Of a stretch of DNA of 64,000 bases, positions 1 through 6,899 are shown one piece after another. Within the stretch, counting starts at the first letter, position 1. The number at the start of each line of letters is the position of its first letter. The translations under genes and the position numbers were made by a program. Source of the stretch: Hyphomicrobiales bacterium. GTDB lineage: Bacteria; Pseudomonadota; Alphaproteobacteria; Rhizobiales; Beijerinckiaceae. A model generated the notes under the pieces. It was not told the origin of the DNA. It did not search any database and was given only the letters and a program-made list of their open reading frames with translations. The DNA is taken from contig JAIXTP010000017.1 in assembly GCA_027483895.1 (NCBI GenBank), positions 26,970 to 90,969 on the forward strand, in the 5' to 3' direction.

Positions 1-964
1 TGCCGGCGGCGACTTCGTGGGCGACCACGCGCGCCGTGATCCCGAGACCGGCGATCGCGCAGGCCACGCCGGTGACCGCGCCCGCGACGCCGAGGCCGGC
101 GGGCCCGCCCGTCGCGGCGGCCGCCGCCTGCAGGCCCGTGCTCACGGCCGAAACGGTCGCGACGGCAAGATCGTTGCGCCCCTTGAAGACCCGCTCCTTC
201 TCGGCGTGCTTCGCCAAGGCCATCAAGGCGGGGTGCTCGCCGGACTTCTTCACGGCGGCGCGCAGCGTCGAGATCGCCGCCGTTCCGGTCGAGACCTTGT
301 AGGCCGAATCCGTCGTCCGCACGGCGGCCGCGGCGATCCCGACGCCGGCCGCACTCTTCACGCCGGCCCAAGCGAGGCTGCCGAACGTCGTCTCCTGGCT
401 TGCGAAAGCGAGCCGCTTCAGATCGGTCAACCGGGCTATCGTCGCGTCCTTGTGCCCGTCGAGCACCGCGGCGCCGTGCTTCTCGATCAGCGCCGCCGCC
501 TGCTCCCGCTGCTCGGCGGTCAGCTGGTCGTTGTCGGCATCGTAGCCGCGGAGCTGCTCGGACAGTTCGTTCCGTGCCTTGCGCGCCTTGGCGTCGGCCA
601 CGACGTTTTCGAAGAAGACCTTGCCGGAATAGAGCGTGTTCAAGCCGCTCGCTACGGTGCCGACCTTTCCGGAAACGCTTGAAGCGGTCGCGGCGCCCGT
701 GACTTGGAGGCCGTCGAGAAAGTCGCTGTAGGCGCCGGAGAGGCCGCCCGCCGCTTCGACGAGATAAGAGCCCGCGACGATCGCGCCTTCCGCTCGCGCG
801 GCAAGCGAGGCTGCCTGCGGTTGCGCGAAGAGGCTGCGGTTCTGCGGGCCCTGCGGGACCGCCGTCCGGCGGCTTGCGCGCAGGGCGGGTTCGGCGGCGA
901 CCGATGTCCGCTCGCCGACGCTCGCGGTGCTGGAATTGCGGGAAACGGAGAAGGATTCAGGCAT
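1..964 (-). CDS. Probable T3SS secreted substrate (effector or translocator-like), 3' end cut by window edge
   Basis: This frame is open from an ATG at 964 to the window edge, giving at least 321 residues. The start overlaps the stop of the upstream chaperone-like gene by 8 bases (ATGCCTGA), so the two are translationally coupled. The N-terminus (MPESFSVSRNSSTAS) is Ser/Thr-rich and lacks a Sec signal, as in T3SS substrates. Residues about 55-120 look helical and Ala/Gly-rich. A charged segment follows, and near residues 275-310 there is a long Ala/Gly-rich hydrophobic stretch that could insert into a membrane. I recognise no enzyme domain. Its place at the end of a T3SS operon directly after two chaperone-like genes suggests an effector or pore-type substrate. 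The full length and C-terminus are unseen. Confidence 0.6.
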   Translation of the reverse strand, partial: MPESFSVSRNSSTASVGERTSVAAEPALRASRRTAVPQGPQNRSLFAQPQAASLAARAEGAIVAGSYLVEAAGGLSGAYSDFLDGLQVTGAATASSVSGKVGTVASGLNTLYSGKVFFENVVADAKARKARNELSEQLRGYDADNDQLTAEQREQAAALIEKHGAAVLDGHKDATIARLTDLKRLAFASQETTFGSLAWAGVKSAAGVGIAAAAVRTTDSAYKVSTGTAAISTLRAAVKKSGEHPALMALAKHAEKERVFKGRNDLAVATVSAVSTGLQAAAAATGGPAGLGVAGAVTGVACAIAGLGITARVVAHEVAAG

Positions 965-1478
965 TGGGGGCCTCGTCCGCTAAGGTGTCGGCCGGAAGCG
1001 CCGCGAAAGGATCGGAGCGCAGGCCGGTGAGGATCCGGGTGAAGGCGTCTTCGGCGGAGATGTCCCCCGAGGCAACCTCGAGGACGGGCGCGAGCGCCAC
1101 GACGGCCAGACCGCGGAGCATCAGCACCGCTTCGAGGCCCAACTCGTGCAGGCCTTCCGCGTCGCCCCATGTCCCGTGGACGGTCAGCGCCAACTCGTCG
1201 CCGACCATGTGGATGCGGCAGGGCACGATCAGCTCGTCGAGCATCATCATGATGCGTTGCACGTCGGCCCGGCGTTCTCCCGCCTCCACCGTGACGGATA
1301 CCGTGCAGCCGAAGTCGATGAGATCTTCGGAAGGTTCCGAGATCCGGAACAGGCAGCCCAGTCCCGGCACGAGCTGCGCCCGGACGAGTTCCGCACCGGT
1401 CACGTCGTCGGGCAGCCGCTCCGGCTCCAGGCCCAGCGTTGCGAGTTCCGCGACGAGGATGTCGGTTTCAGACCGCAT
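957..1478 (-). CDS. Class I (CesT/Tir-type) secretion chaperone-like protein
   Basis: A 173-residue acidic protein with the size and texture of a class I T3SS chaperone: an N-terminal helix (ILVAELATLGLE), a beta-rich middle and a C-terminal helix. It overlaps the upstream chaperone-like gene by 11 bases and the downstream substrate by 8 bases. This coupling is typical of a chaperone encoded with its cargo. It would bind the unfolded N-terminus of the substrate in the cytoplasm. No catalytic motif is visible. The family assignment rests on size, charge and context, not on a clear signature, so a different small cytosolic role is possible. Confidence 0.5.
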   Translation of the reverse strand: MRSETDILVAELATLGLEPERLPDDVTGAELVRAQLVPGLGCLFRISEPSEDLIDFGCTVSVTVEAGERRADVQRIMMMLDELIVPCRIHMVGDELALTVHGTWGDAEGLHELGLEAVLMLRGLAVVALAPVLEVASGDISAEDAFTRILTGLRSDPFAALPADTLADEAPNA

Positions 1479-1983
1479 CGTCGGTCTCCATGGCGTTCGG
1501 ATCGCGGATCAGGGCGAGCATGCCGTCGATCTCTTCCGGGCTCGGACGCAGCGTCCCGAGCCGCTCGATTGCAGCCTCGACGTCGGATGTCAGCCGCTCG
1601 AAGAGTTCGTGCAGCGAGAGGAAATCGAAGGCGGCGCCGCTCTGATGCAGACCCGTGCAGGAGAGGTAAGGCCTGCCCGTCGCTTCGAGGCCGATCGCGA
1701 AGGGCTGGTTCAGGGCTGCGAAGGTCCGGATCATGTGAAGCCAGCCCCGCATGCCTTCTTCGTCCCCCACGGGGGCGGGCGTCGCCAGAGGGCGACGGAT
1801 CTCGTAGGCGGTGGTCCGTCCGCCGCGTCCCATGGAGCGGCACGCGACCGTGTAGGACAGACCGTCGCGCTCGACGGTGAACACCACCGGCCCGTCGACC
1901 GCCCCGACATCGGGGAAGAACCGGCGCTCCGCCAGGAAGGCGAGGAGCTGCGACAGGAATTCGGGTCTCTTCGGTGCGGTCAT
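1468..1983 (-). CDS. Second class I-type secretion chaperone-like protein
   Basis: A 171-residue protein that starts with a helix (FLSQLLAFLAERRFF), continues with a beta-rich core (GPVVFTVERDGLSYTVACRS) and ends with an amphipathic helix near residues 120-145. This alpha-beta-alpha plan fits the CesT/YbjN-like chaperone fold. It overlaps the next chaperone-like gene by 11 bases. Two adjacent chaperone-like genes before one substrate suggest either a heterodimeric chaperone or one chaperone per cargo, with a second cargo beyond the window edge. Assignment is by shape and context only. Confidence 0.5.
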   Translation of the reverse strand: MTAPKRPEFLSQLLAFLAERRFFPDVGAVDGPVVFTVERDGLSYTVACRSMGRGGRTTAYEIRRPLATPAPVGDEEGMRGWLHMIRTFAALNQPFAIGLEATGRPYLSCTGLHQSGAAFDFLSLHELFERLTSDVEAAIERLGTLRPSPEEIDGMLALIRDPNAMETDDAV

Positions 1984-2048
1984 GTCCGGTCCGTCCGTTC
2001 TCTTCGCCCTTGTCTAAGCGAAGGCGCGCGCCTTCGACGTGCGCCGGC

Positions 2049-2726
2049 TCACACCGCCGCCGCTTCCTCGCCGGGGGCGTCCCCGGTCGCCCGAACCATG
2101 CCGCCCGTCAAGGCGGATGCGATCGCGGCGATTTCGAGAGCGAGGCTCGTCTCCACGCGGCCGATGGGCGTCTCGATCAGCACGCCGTCGGGCGCCAGCG
2201 CGGGATCCTCGACGACGTCCAGGAACTGGAGCGAGGGCGCCGCCTCCCGGATCATCGCCTCGACCCGCGTCTTGTGGACCATGGCGTCCGGATGCAGGCC
2301 GACACGGACGGAATTCGTCTTGCGGAACTTCGAGAAGGCGCCTTGGACCGCCACGAGGATCTTCTGCTCGTCGGAGTATTCGCCCGCAAGCCGCCGCATG
2401 ATGCCCGCCAGCAGCTCGCCGAGGTCGTGTTCGAGATCGGCATAGCGCGCATCGAGCGCCGCCGTTTCCGCGGCAAGGCGCGCGAGCGTCTCCCGCTCCG
2501 CCTCGGCCCGGCCTTCCTCGTAGCCCTGCCGCCGCCGCTCGGCATGGACGGCTTCCGCATCGCGCAGGATCTCTGCCGCACGCGCTTCCGCCGCGCGGAC
2601 GATCGCGGCCGCGGCCTCCACCGCGCTCAGGGCCTCCGCCTTGATGATCCGCGGTCGGCCGTCCCATTTCATCCCGAACGCCTCGACGCTCAGGAATTCC
2701 GCCCGCTCGGCCATTTTCGTTCCCAT
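2049..2726 (-). CDS. sctL: SctL, ATPase stator/regulator (FliH/YscL/HrpE family)
   Basis: A 225-residue protein with the SctL/FliH plan: a long Ala/Glu/Arg-rich helical region (about residues 35-110, repeatedly EAxAxEILRDAEA-like) followed by a globular C-terminus that ends in ETSLALEIAAIASAL. SctL binds the N-terminus of the ATPase SctN and links it to the SctQ/SctK sorting platform under the export gate. I chose the ATG at 2726, which follows an AGGA. An ATG at 2714, preceded by GGGA at a better spacing, is an equal alternative. The gene overlaps the end of sctK by 37 bases. Confidence 0.85.
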   Translation of the reverse strand: MGTKMAERAEFLSVEAFGMKWDGRPRIIKAEALSAVEAAAAIVRAAEARAAEILRDAEAVHAERRRQGYEEGRAEAERETLARLAAETAALDARYADLEHDLGELLAGIMRRLAGEYSDEQKILVAVQGAFSKFRKTNSVRVGLHPDAMVHKTRVEAMIREAAPSLQFLDVVEDPALAPDGVLIETPIGRVETSLALEIAAIASALTGGMVRATGDAPGEEAAAV

Positions 2727-3421
2727 ATCCTGAAGAGGAGTTCGCGATGATCGTCGCGAAGCGTGAAGGCCGGACGGTCGCCGCCGCGTGCAGGGGTCCT
2801 GAAACGGAGCAGAGCCCCCCAGACCGGCCCGGTTCCGCTCACGAATTCGTCGACCACGGCAGCGCCGAAGGCCGCGATGGCTTCGCGGGCGGCGTCGTCG
2901 TCCCGCCCGAAGATGTCGGCATAGACGGCTTCCGCGTCGCACAGCGTCCCGAGTTCCGGATAGAAGAACTGCGCCTCGCCGAATGCGGGCTCCGCGGCCT
3001 CGGCGGACAGGATCCGGCGGATCCGGTCGGCGGCAGCCTTCGTGACTTGCCGAGAGATCGGCACATGCAGTGCGGCTGCGGCCGTGCACAGCGCGAATGT
3101 TTCCAGAACCGGCAGCGGGGCGAGCGCGACGGCCGCGGCGATCCGCATGCCGCGTTCCGATGCGAGTGCCGCCGACCAGTCGGCATCGGAGATTCCCTTC
3201 ATGCTGCCCAGCGCACAATCGAAGACGAAGCGGTCGATCGCAGGCGCCAGCAGCGCGAATTCGTCATCCTGAGGTCGCTCGGGAAGGAGGCCGAGCAGAG
3301 CTTCGCCGACCTCCGGCGCGATCCGGTCCGATGGACGACGGAAGAATTCTCCCAAGGCTTCGAGAACCGCGGGATCGACCTGCGGCGCGGCGGCGTCCCG
3401 GGCGGTCGGGGCTGCGTCCAT
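2690..3421 (-). CDS. sctK: SctK-like sorting-platform protein
   Basis: A 243-residue cytosolic protein lying between sctJ and sctL, where sctK is found in Ysc- and Hrp-type loci. SctK connects the SctQ pods to the cytoplasmic face of the SctD/SctJ rings. Sequence conservation in the family is low. The support is position, size, an Ala-rich helical N-terminal half and a typical acidic middle (residues about 140-190). It overlaps sctL at the 3' end and starts 11 bases after sctJ. No membrane segment is visible. Confidence 0.65.
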   Translation of the reverse strand: MDAAPTARDAAAPQVDPAVLEALGEFFRRPSDRIAPEVGEALLGLLPERPQDDEFALLAPAIDRFVFDCALGSMKGISDADWSAALASERGMRIAAAVALAPLPVLETFALCTAAAALHVPISRQVTKAAADRIRRILSAEAAEPAFGEAQFFYPELGTLCDAEAVYADIFGRDDDAAREAIAAFGAAVVDEFVSGTGPVWGALLRFRTPARGGDRPAFTLRDDHRELLFRIWERKWPSGRNS

Positions 3422-3432
3422 CGCGGCGGATC

Positions 3433-4236
3433 TCAGCCCCTATCCTCGGCATCCGCCTCGTCGGCCTCGGCGCCCGCGGCCTTCGCCTTGTAGCGGCGAT
3501 AACCGAAGAAGCCGCCCGCGCCGATGCCCGCGAGAAAGACCGCCGACAGCGCGAGATTGCGCCAATCGGAGAAGAATTTCTCCGTGCCCGTCCGCAGGTC
3601 GCGGGCCTGCGGCATGCTGGTCGGGTCCGTGCGGAAGAAGACCGTCGCGGGCTGCGCCTCGACGGTCGTGACGTTCACGGCCGCGTAATTGAGACCCTCG
3701 ATGGCATTGGAGACGAGCCGGCGGATCTGCGGCGTCAGATATTCGATGTCGACGCCCGCGCGATGCTTGATGAAGACCGACGCGGATGAAGGCTGGACCT
3801 GCTTGCCGAATTCGGGCGCCTCGGGCAGCACCAGATGCACGCGCGAAACCACGACGCCGTCTATCGAGTTGAGTGTCTTCTCGATCTCCTGGCTCAATCC
3901 GTAGGCGAAGCGGACGCGCTCCTCGAACGGTGTCGAGGTGATGCCGGACTTCTTGAAGATGACGCCGAGATCCTCCTTGGCCTGACGGGGCAGGCCCGCA
4001 TCGCGCAGGATCTTCACCGCGAGCAGGAACTGGTCGGTTTCCACCGAAACCGAGCTGCCCTTGTCGCCGTTGGTGGTCTTGGTGGCGCGGATACCGTTGC
4101 TCAGCAGCGTGGCCGTGATCTCGTTGGCCTCCGCTTCCGAGAGGCCGGAATAGACGTCCTGCTTCGCGCAGGCGGCCAGCATAGCCAGCGCGAAGGTCGC
4201 CGCGAGGACCCGGCGGACGGAATCGTTCGATCGCAT
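3433..4236 (-). CDS. sctJ: SctJ, inner-membrane ring lipoprotein (YscJ/PrgK family)
   Basis: A 267-residue protein with a lipoprotein signal peptide (LAMLAAC, lipidated Cys23). The YscJ core follows: DVYSGLSEAEANEI, then EIEKTLNSIDGVVVSRVHL and LTPQIRRLVSNAIEGLNY. One transmembrane helix lies near residues 222-240, with a short basic and then acidic tail in the cytoplasm. It forms the inner-membrane ring together with SctD. The start ATG shares one base with the stop of sctI (TGATG), so the two are coupled. The domain order and length are as usual for the family. Confidence 0.95.
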   Translation of the reverse strand: MRSNDSVRRVLAATFALAMLAACAKQDVYSGLSEAEANEITATLLSNGIRATKTTNGDKGSSVSVETDQFLLAVKILRDAGLPRQAKEDLGVIFKKSGITSTPFEERVRFAYGLSQEIEKTLNSIDGVVVSRVHLVLPEAPEFGKQVQPSSASVFIKHRAGVDIEYLTPQIRRLVSNAIEGLNYAAVNVTTVEAQPATVFFRTDPTSMPQARDLRTGTEKFFSDWRNLALSAVFLAGIGAGGFFGYRRYKAKAAGAEADEADAEDRG

Positions 4237-4736
4237 CACTGGCCTTTGGTCAGCGAGTCGACCGCTTGGGTCATCTTGCCGGTGATCTTGGAAGCGACGT
4301 CGATCATCAGCGTGTATTGGACCATGTCCATCTGCAGCTTGAGCAGCGCGCTCGTGGAGGTCGAGGGCGTGTCGATATCGCGGATCAGCATGGACTGCCG
4401 GTCCGAGAATTCGCCCTGAAGCTTCTTGAGGCCCGAAAGGATCGTGTCGCCCGGGTTCACGGCGCGCGGCGCCGCATCCGGCGCGAGTTCGAGCGCCTTG
4501 ATGGTCTCGCGGCGCTGGTCGATCCCCGACGCCGCTCCCGGCCCGCCTACGGCCGGCACTTCCGCGGCGACCGTGCTCACGAGGTCCGAGCGGGCGCGCG
4601 CGTTCGAAAGGGCCCCCTCGAGGGCCGTGATCTTCTCCGCCGGAAAGATCCGCGTATTCCCCGCCGAAGGCAGGGTGCCGGTGCCGAGCTGTCCGCTGGT
4701 CTCGACAAGGGCCGTTCCGATTCCGATCGTCGGCAT
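4236..4736 (-). CDS. sctI: SctI, inner-rod / needle-adaptor protein
   Basis: A 166-residue protein whose C-terminal third carries the inner-rod pattern (LLKLQMDMVQYTLMIDVASK near residues 132-151, then ITGKMTQAVDSL). SctI seats the needle on the export gate and is itself secreted. It directly precedes sctJ, with a one-base overlap. I chose the ATG at 4736, which has GGAG ten bases upstream. The ATG at 4766 has no ribosome binding site and would lie almost at the predicted transcript start. At 166 residues it is longer than most rods (about 80-140) because of its N-terminal extension. Confidence 0.8.
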   Translation of the reverse strand: MPTIGIGTALVETSGQLGTGTLPSAGNTRIFPAEKITALEGALSNARARSDLVSTVAAEVPAVGGPGAASGIDQRRETIKALELAPDAAPRAVNPGDTILSGLKKLQGEFSDRQSMLIRDIDTPSTSTSALLKLQMDMVQYTLMIDVASKITGKMTQAVDSLTKGQ

Positions 4737-4774
4737 CGAATCTTCGCTCCACACCTGCGACTGCATGCTTTTAC

Positions 4775-4802
4775 AATCTACGATTGTTCAGCCCGCAATC
4801 AA
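4775..4802 (-). promoter_or_regulatory. Candidate sigma70-type promoter of sctI-J-K-L
   Basis: On the minus strand, TTGATT and TAGATT are separated by 16 bases, about 39 bases upstream of the preferred sctI start. The surrounding 135-base gap is AT-richer than the genes. Each box matches the consensus at four of six positions. The prediction is by eye. Confidence 0.4.
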
Positions 4803-4901
4803 GAATCCTGTTTTTCCGAATGCCCAGGGACGAACGACGACGGTTCGTTTTCGTCACTGTTCGCGGTTTACTGCCGCGCACCGCCCCGTTTCAGCCCGGG
4901 A

Positions 4902-5303
4902 TCATGCCTCGACTTCGGTGAGCAGCGTCTTCGCGATGTCGCGCAGATTGTCCTGATCGGCATATTTCGCGACATGTTCGAGAAGCTTTCGTCCGGCCGC
5001 CGCGCGGCCCGCGCGGATCGAGGCCATGCCCTTGAACAGGTCCGTTTCCATCCCGGGCGGCGCGTCGCGCAGGACTTCGAGGGCCTTTTCCGGCATCCCC
5101 GCCCCGAGAAAGGCGTAGGCGCTGCCCACATAGCCCGCCGCCAGACCGGGCCGCGCGGCGATCACGGCGGCGAAGATGTCGAGCGCCGGCGGTGCCATGT
5201 TGCGGGAGGCCGCGAGAAAACCCGCCTCCACCAGATCCTGCATGACCTGCGGCTCGATGGTGATCCCGAAGGCGTCCGTCGGGGAAGTGTCTCGTGCGCT
5301 CAT
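4902..5303 (-). CDS. Small TPR-type T3SS chaperone (SctG/SctY-like)
   Basis: A 133-residue all-helical protein with tetratricopeptide-type helix pairs (ALDIFAAVIAARPGLAAGYV, then GSAYAFLGAGMPEKALEVL). Small TPR proteins of this size act as SctG needle chaperones or as SctY, the partner of SctX. It lies between the sctW-chaperone gene and sctI. The locus holds another small TPR gene next to sctF (34405-34740), which is the better needle-chaperone candidate. A SctY-like role here is therefore possible. The choice between the two cannot be made from sequence alone. Confidence 0.6.
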   Translation of the reverse strand: MSARDTSPTDAFGITIEPQVMQDLVEAGFLAASRNMAPPALDIFAAVIAARPGLAAGYVGSAYAFLGAGMPEKALEVLRDAPPGMETDLFKGMASIRAGRAAAGRKLLEHVAKYADQDNLRDIAKTLLTEVEA

Positions 5304-5343
5304 GATCGCTCCGTCACGGGAAGTCGCGGGTCCGGCCGTCGGG

Positions 5344-5712
5344 TCAGCGGACCGCCTGCTTCCTCTCCTTGAGATATTCGAAGCAGGCGACGAGCGCCTG
5401 CACGTTGATTCCGCCGATCGGCTGGCGGACGGCGAGGACCAGACGGCGGTCGCCGGATGCGGCGACCGCCAGCACCCGCCGGCTTGCCGCGTCGTAACCC
5501 GATCGTGCGAGAAGGGTCCGGCCGGCCTGCGCGACCGAGGACACGTCGAAGCTCAGGCTGACCACGAGATCCGTCCCGCGCTCGGCCTCTCCGAAGGTCA
5601 GGACGCCGGAATCGGAGAACTCGAAGGCGGAGCGGCCCGCCGCGTCGAAACGCGGCACGAGGCCGAGCAGCCTGCCGAAATCCTCGATCGCCGATCGTGC
5701 TCTGGGGTCCAC
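5344..5712 (-). CDS. Class I-type chaperone, probably for SctW
   Basis: A 122-residue protein from a GTG at 5712 preceded by GGGAG. It has an N-terminal helix (AIEDFGRLLGLV), a beta-rich middle with FEFSDSGVLTFGEAERGTDL, and a C-terminal helix (ALVACFEYLKERK). This matches the SycN/YscB/CesT fold and size. It starts 14 bases after sctW, and gatekeepers of the SctW family commonly need such a chaperone. A longer in-frame reading from 5775 would add a basic, poorly structured N-terminus overlapping sctW, and I reject it. Confidence 0.6.
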   Translation of the reverse strand: MDPRARSAIEDFGRLLGLVPRFDAAGRSAFEFSDSGVLTFGEAERGTDLVVSLSFDVSSVAQAGRTLLARSGYDAASRRVLAVAASGDRRLVLAVRQPIGGINVQALVACFEYLKERKQAVR

Positions 5713-5726
5713 GCCGTCTTTCTCCC

Positions 5727-6899
5727 TCAAGCGCCGTATTCGGCGTCTTCGCGCTCGGCGAGGCTGGTGAGCCAAGCGAGCAGCGCGCCGTTCTGCATCT
5801 CGCGCGCGCTCACGGCGGGCAGCACGTCGTCCGGAACGAGGTCGTAGAGCGACTTCAGGCCGTTGCCGAGATGAACGAGCACGCGCGCGGGCATGTGGAG
5901 CTGGCTCTCGAAGATGCCCATCGCATCGGCGGTGCTGGGGGCGGCCTTCGCGCAGAAATGCAGAAGGCGACTGGTCAACGTCGTCGGCGTGAGGGACGGG
6001 CGTTCGGCCTCGGCGATCAGGCGCAGGATCTTTTCGAGCTGCTGATCCGAGAGCCGGAAGACCGAATTCAGCCGCTTCAGCTTGCCGAGTTCGGTAAGGA
6101 TCTCGGAAAGGAACCGCGGGTCGGTCGAAGGCCCGGTGCTGCGAAGATCCTGTCCCGCCGCTTCGAGGAACAGCTCCACGATCTCGTCGAACTTCTTGAG
6201 CCCGTCGAAGGCCGTCAGTTCGTCGAACAGCTGGCCCATATGCTTCTGCTCGCGCAGCATCCGGCGATAGGTCTCGCGCACGGCCGCCGGGTCGGTCTCC
6301 AGCGTCTGCTTGGCCTCATGCGCCAGCTTGGCGACGGCGAACCCGGCGCGGACCTCGCGGGCGAGGTCTTCGCGCTCGAACTCGACCTTGGCGTCTTCGA
6401 GCGCCGCTTCCAGCGCTTCGTCGACCCCCGCGAAATAGGAGGCGGCGATCTCGAGCGCCGCGAACTGGTGCGTCGGATCGGCATCGAAACGCTGCAGCGC
6501 GGCGAGCACGTCGTTCTTCGTCGGACCGCCGCCGCCCGCACCGCGCTCCGACGTCCGCAGGAGATAGGAGCCGAGTTCTTCGACCAGGCTCTTCAGCTTG
6601 GCCTCGCTCGGCATGTCCGGCAGCCGATCGAGATATTCGGAGATCCGGGCCAAGGCCTCCACATTGGCCGCGCGGCCCTGTCTTATCTCGCGCTGCTGCA
6701 GGGTCTTGCGGTCGGCGCGATGGGCCACCGACATCCCGAGTTCTTCGGAGGCCTCGGCGAGCTTCTCGCCCTCCGTCGTGACGCGCACCTCTTCGCCGCC
6801 GTATCGGCCCAGCTTCTCCGAGACGGCCTCCGAGCCCTGCGGCGAGGCGATCGTCTGGGAAGCGATGCGACCGAAATCGGACGGAACGGAGGTGTTCAT
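5727..6899 (-). CDS. sctW: SctW gatekeeper (YopN/TyeA, MxiC, HrpJ family)
   Basis: A 390-residue protein with the HrpJ/YopN helical region (about 60-290; FRLSDQQLEKILRLIAEAE near its end) and a C-terminal TyeA-like region (ESQLHMPARVLVHLGNGLKS and following). The two parts form one chain, as in MxiC/SepL. SctW holds back effector export until host contact and orders translocators before effectors. Its ATG overlaps the sctD stop by four bases (ATGA). A chaperone-like gene follows directly. Confidence 0.8.
   Translation of the reverse strand: MNTSVPSDFGRIASQTIASPQGSEAVSEKLGRYGGEEVRVTTEGEKLAEASEELGMSVAHRADRKTLQQREIRQGRAANVEALARISEYLDRLPDMPSEAKLKSLVEELGSYLLRTSERGAGGGGPTKNDVLAALQRFDADPTHQFAALEIAASYFAGVDEALEAALEDAKVEFEREDLAREVRAGFAVAKLAHEAKQTLETDPAAVRETYRRMLREQKHMGQLFDELTAFDGLKKFDEIVELFLEAAGQDLRSTGPSTDPRFLSEILTELGKLKRLNSVFRLSDQQLEKILRLIAEAERPSLTPTTLTSRLLHFCAKAAPSTADAMGIFESQLHMPARVLVHLGNGLKSLYDLVPDDVLPAVSAREMQNGALLAWLTSLAEREDAEYGA

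Noticed and set aside
4737..4766. Upstream ATG for sctI at 4766
   Set aside because: No ribosome binding site, and it lies beside the predicted transcript start; the ATG at 4736 has GGAG.
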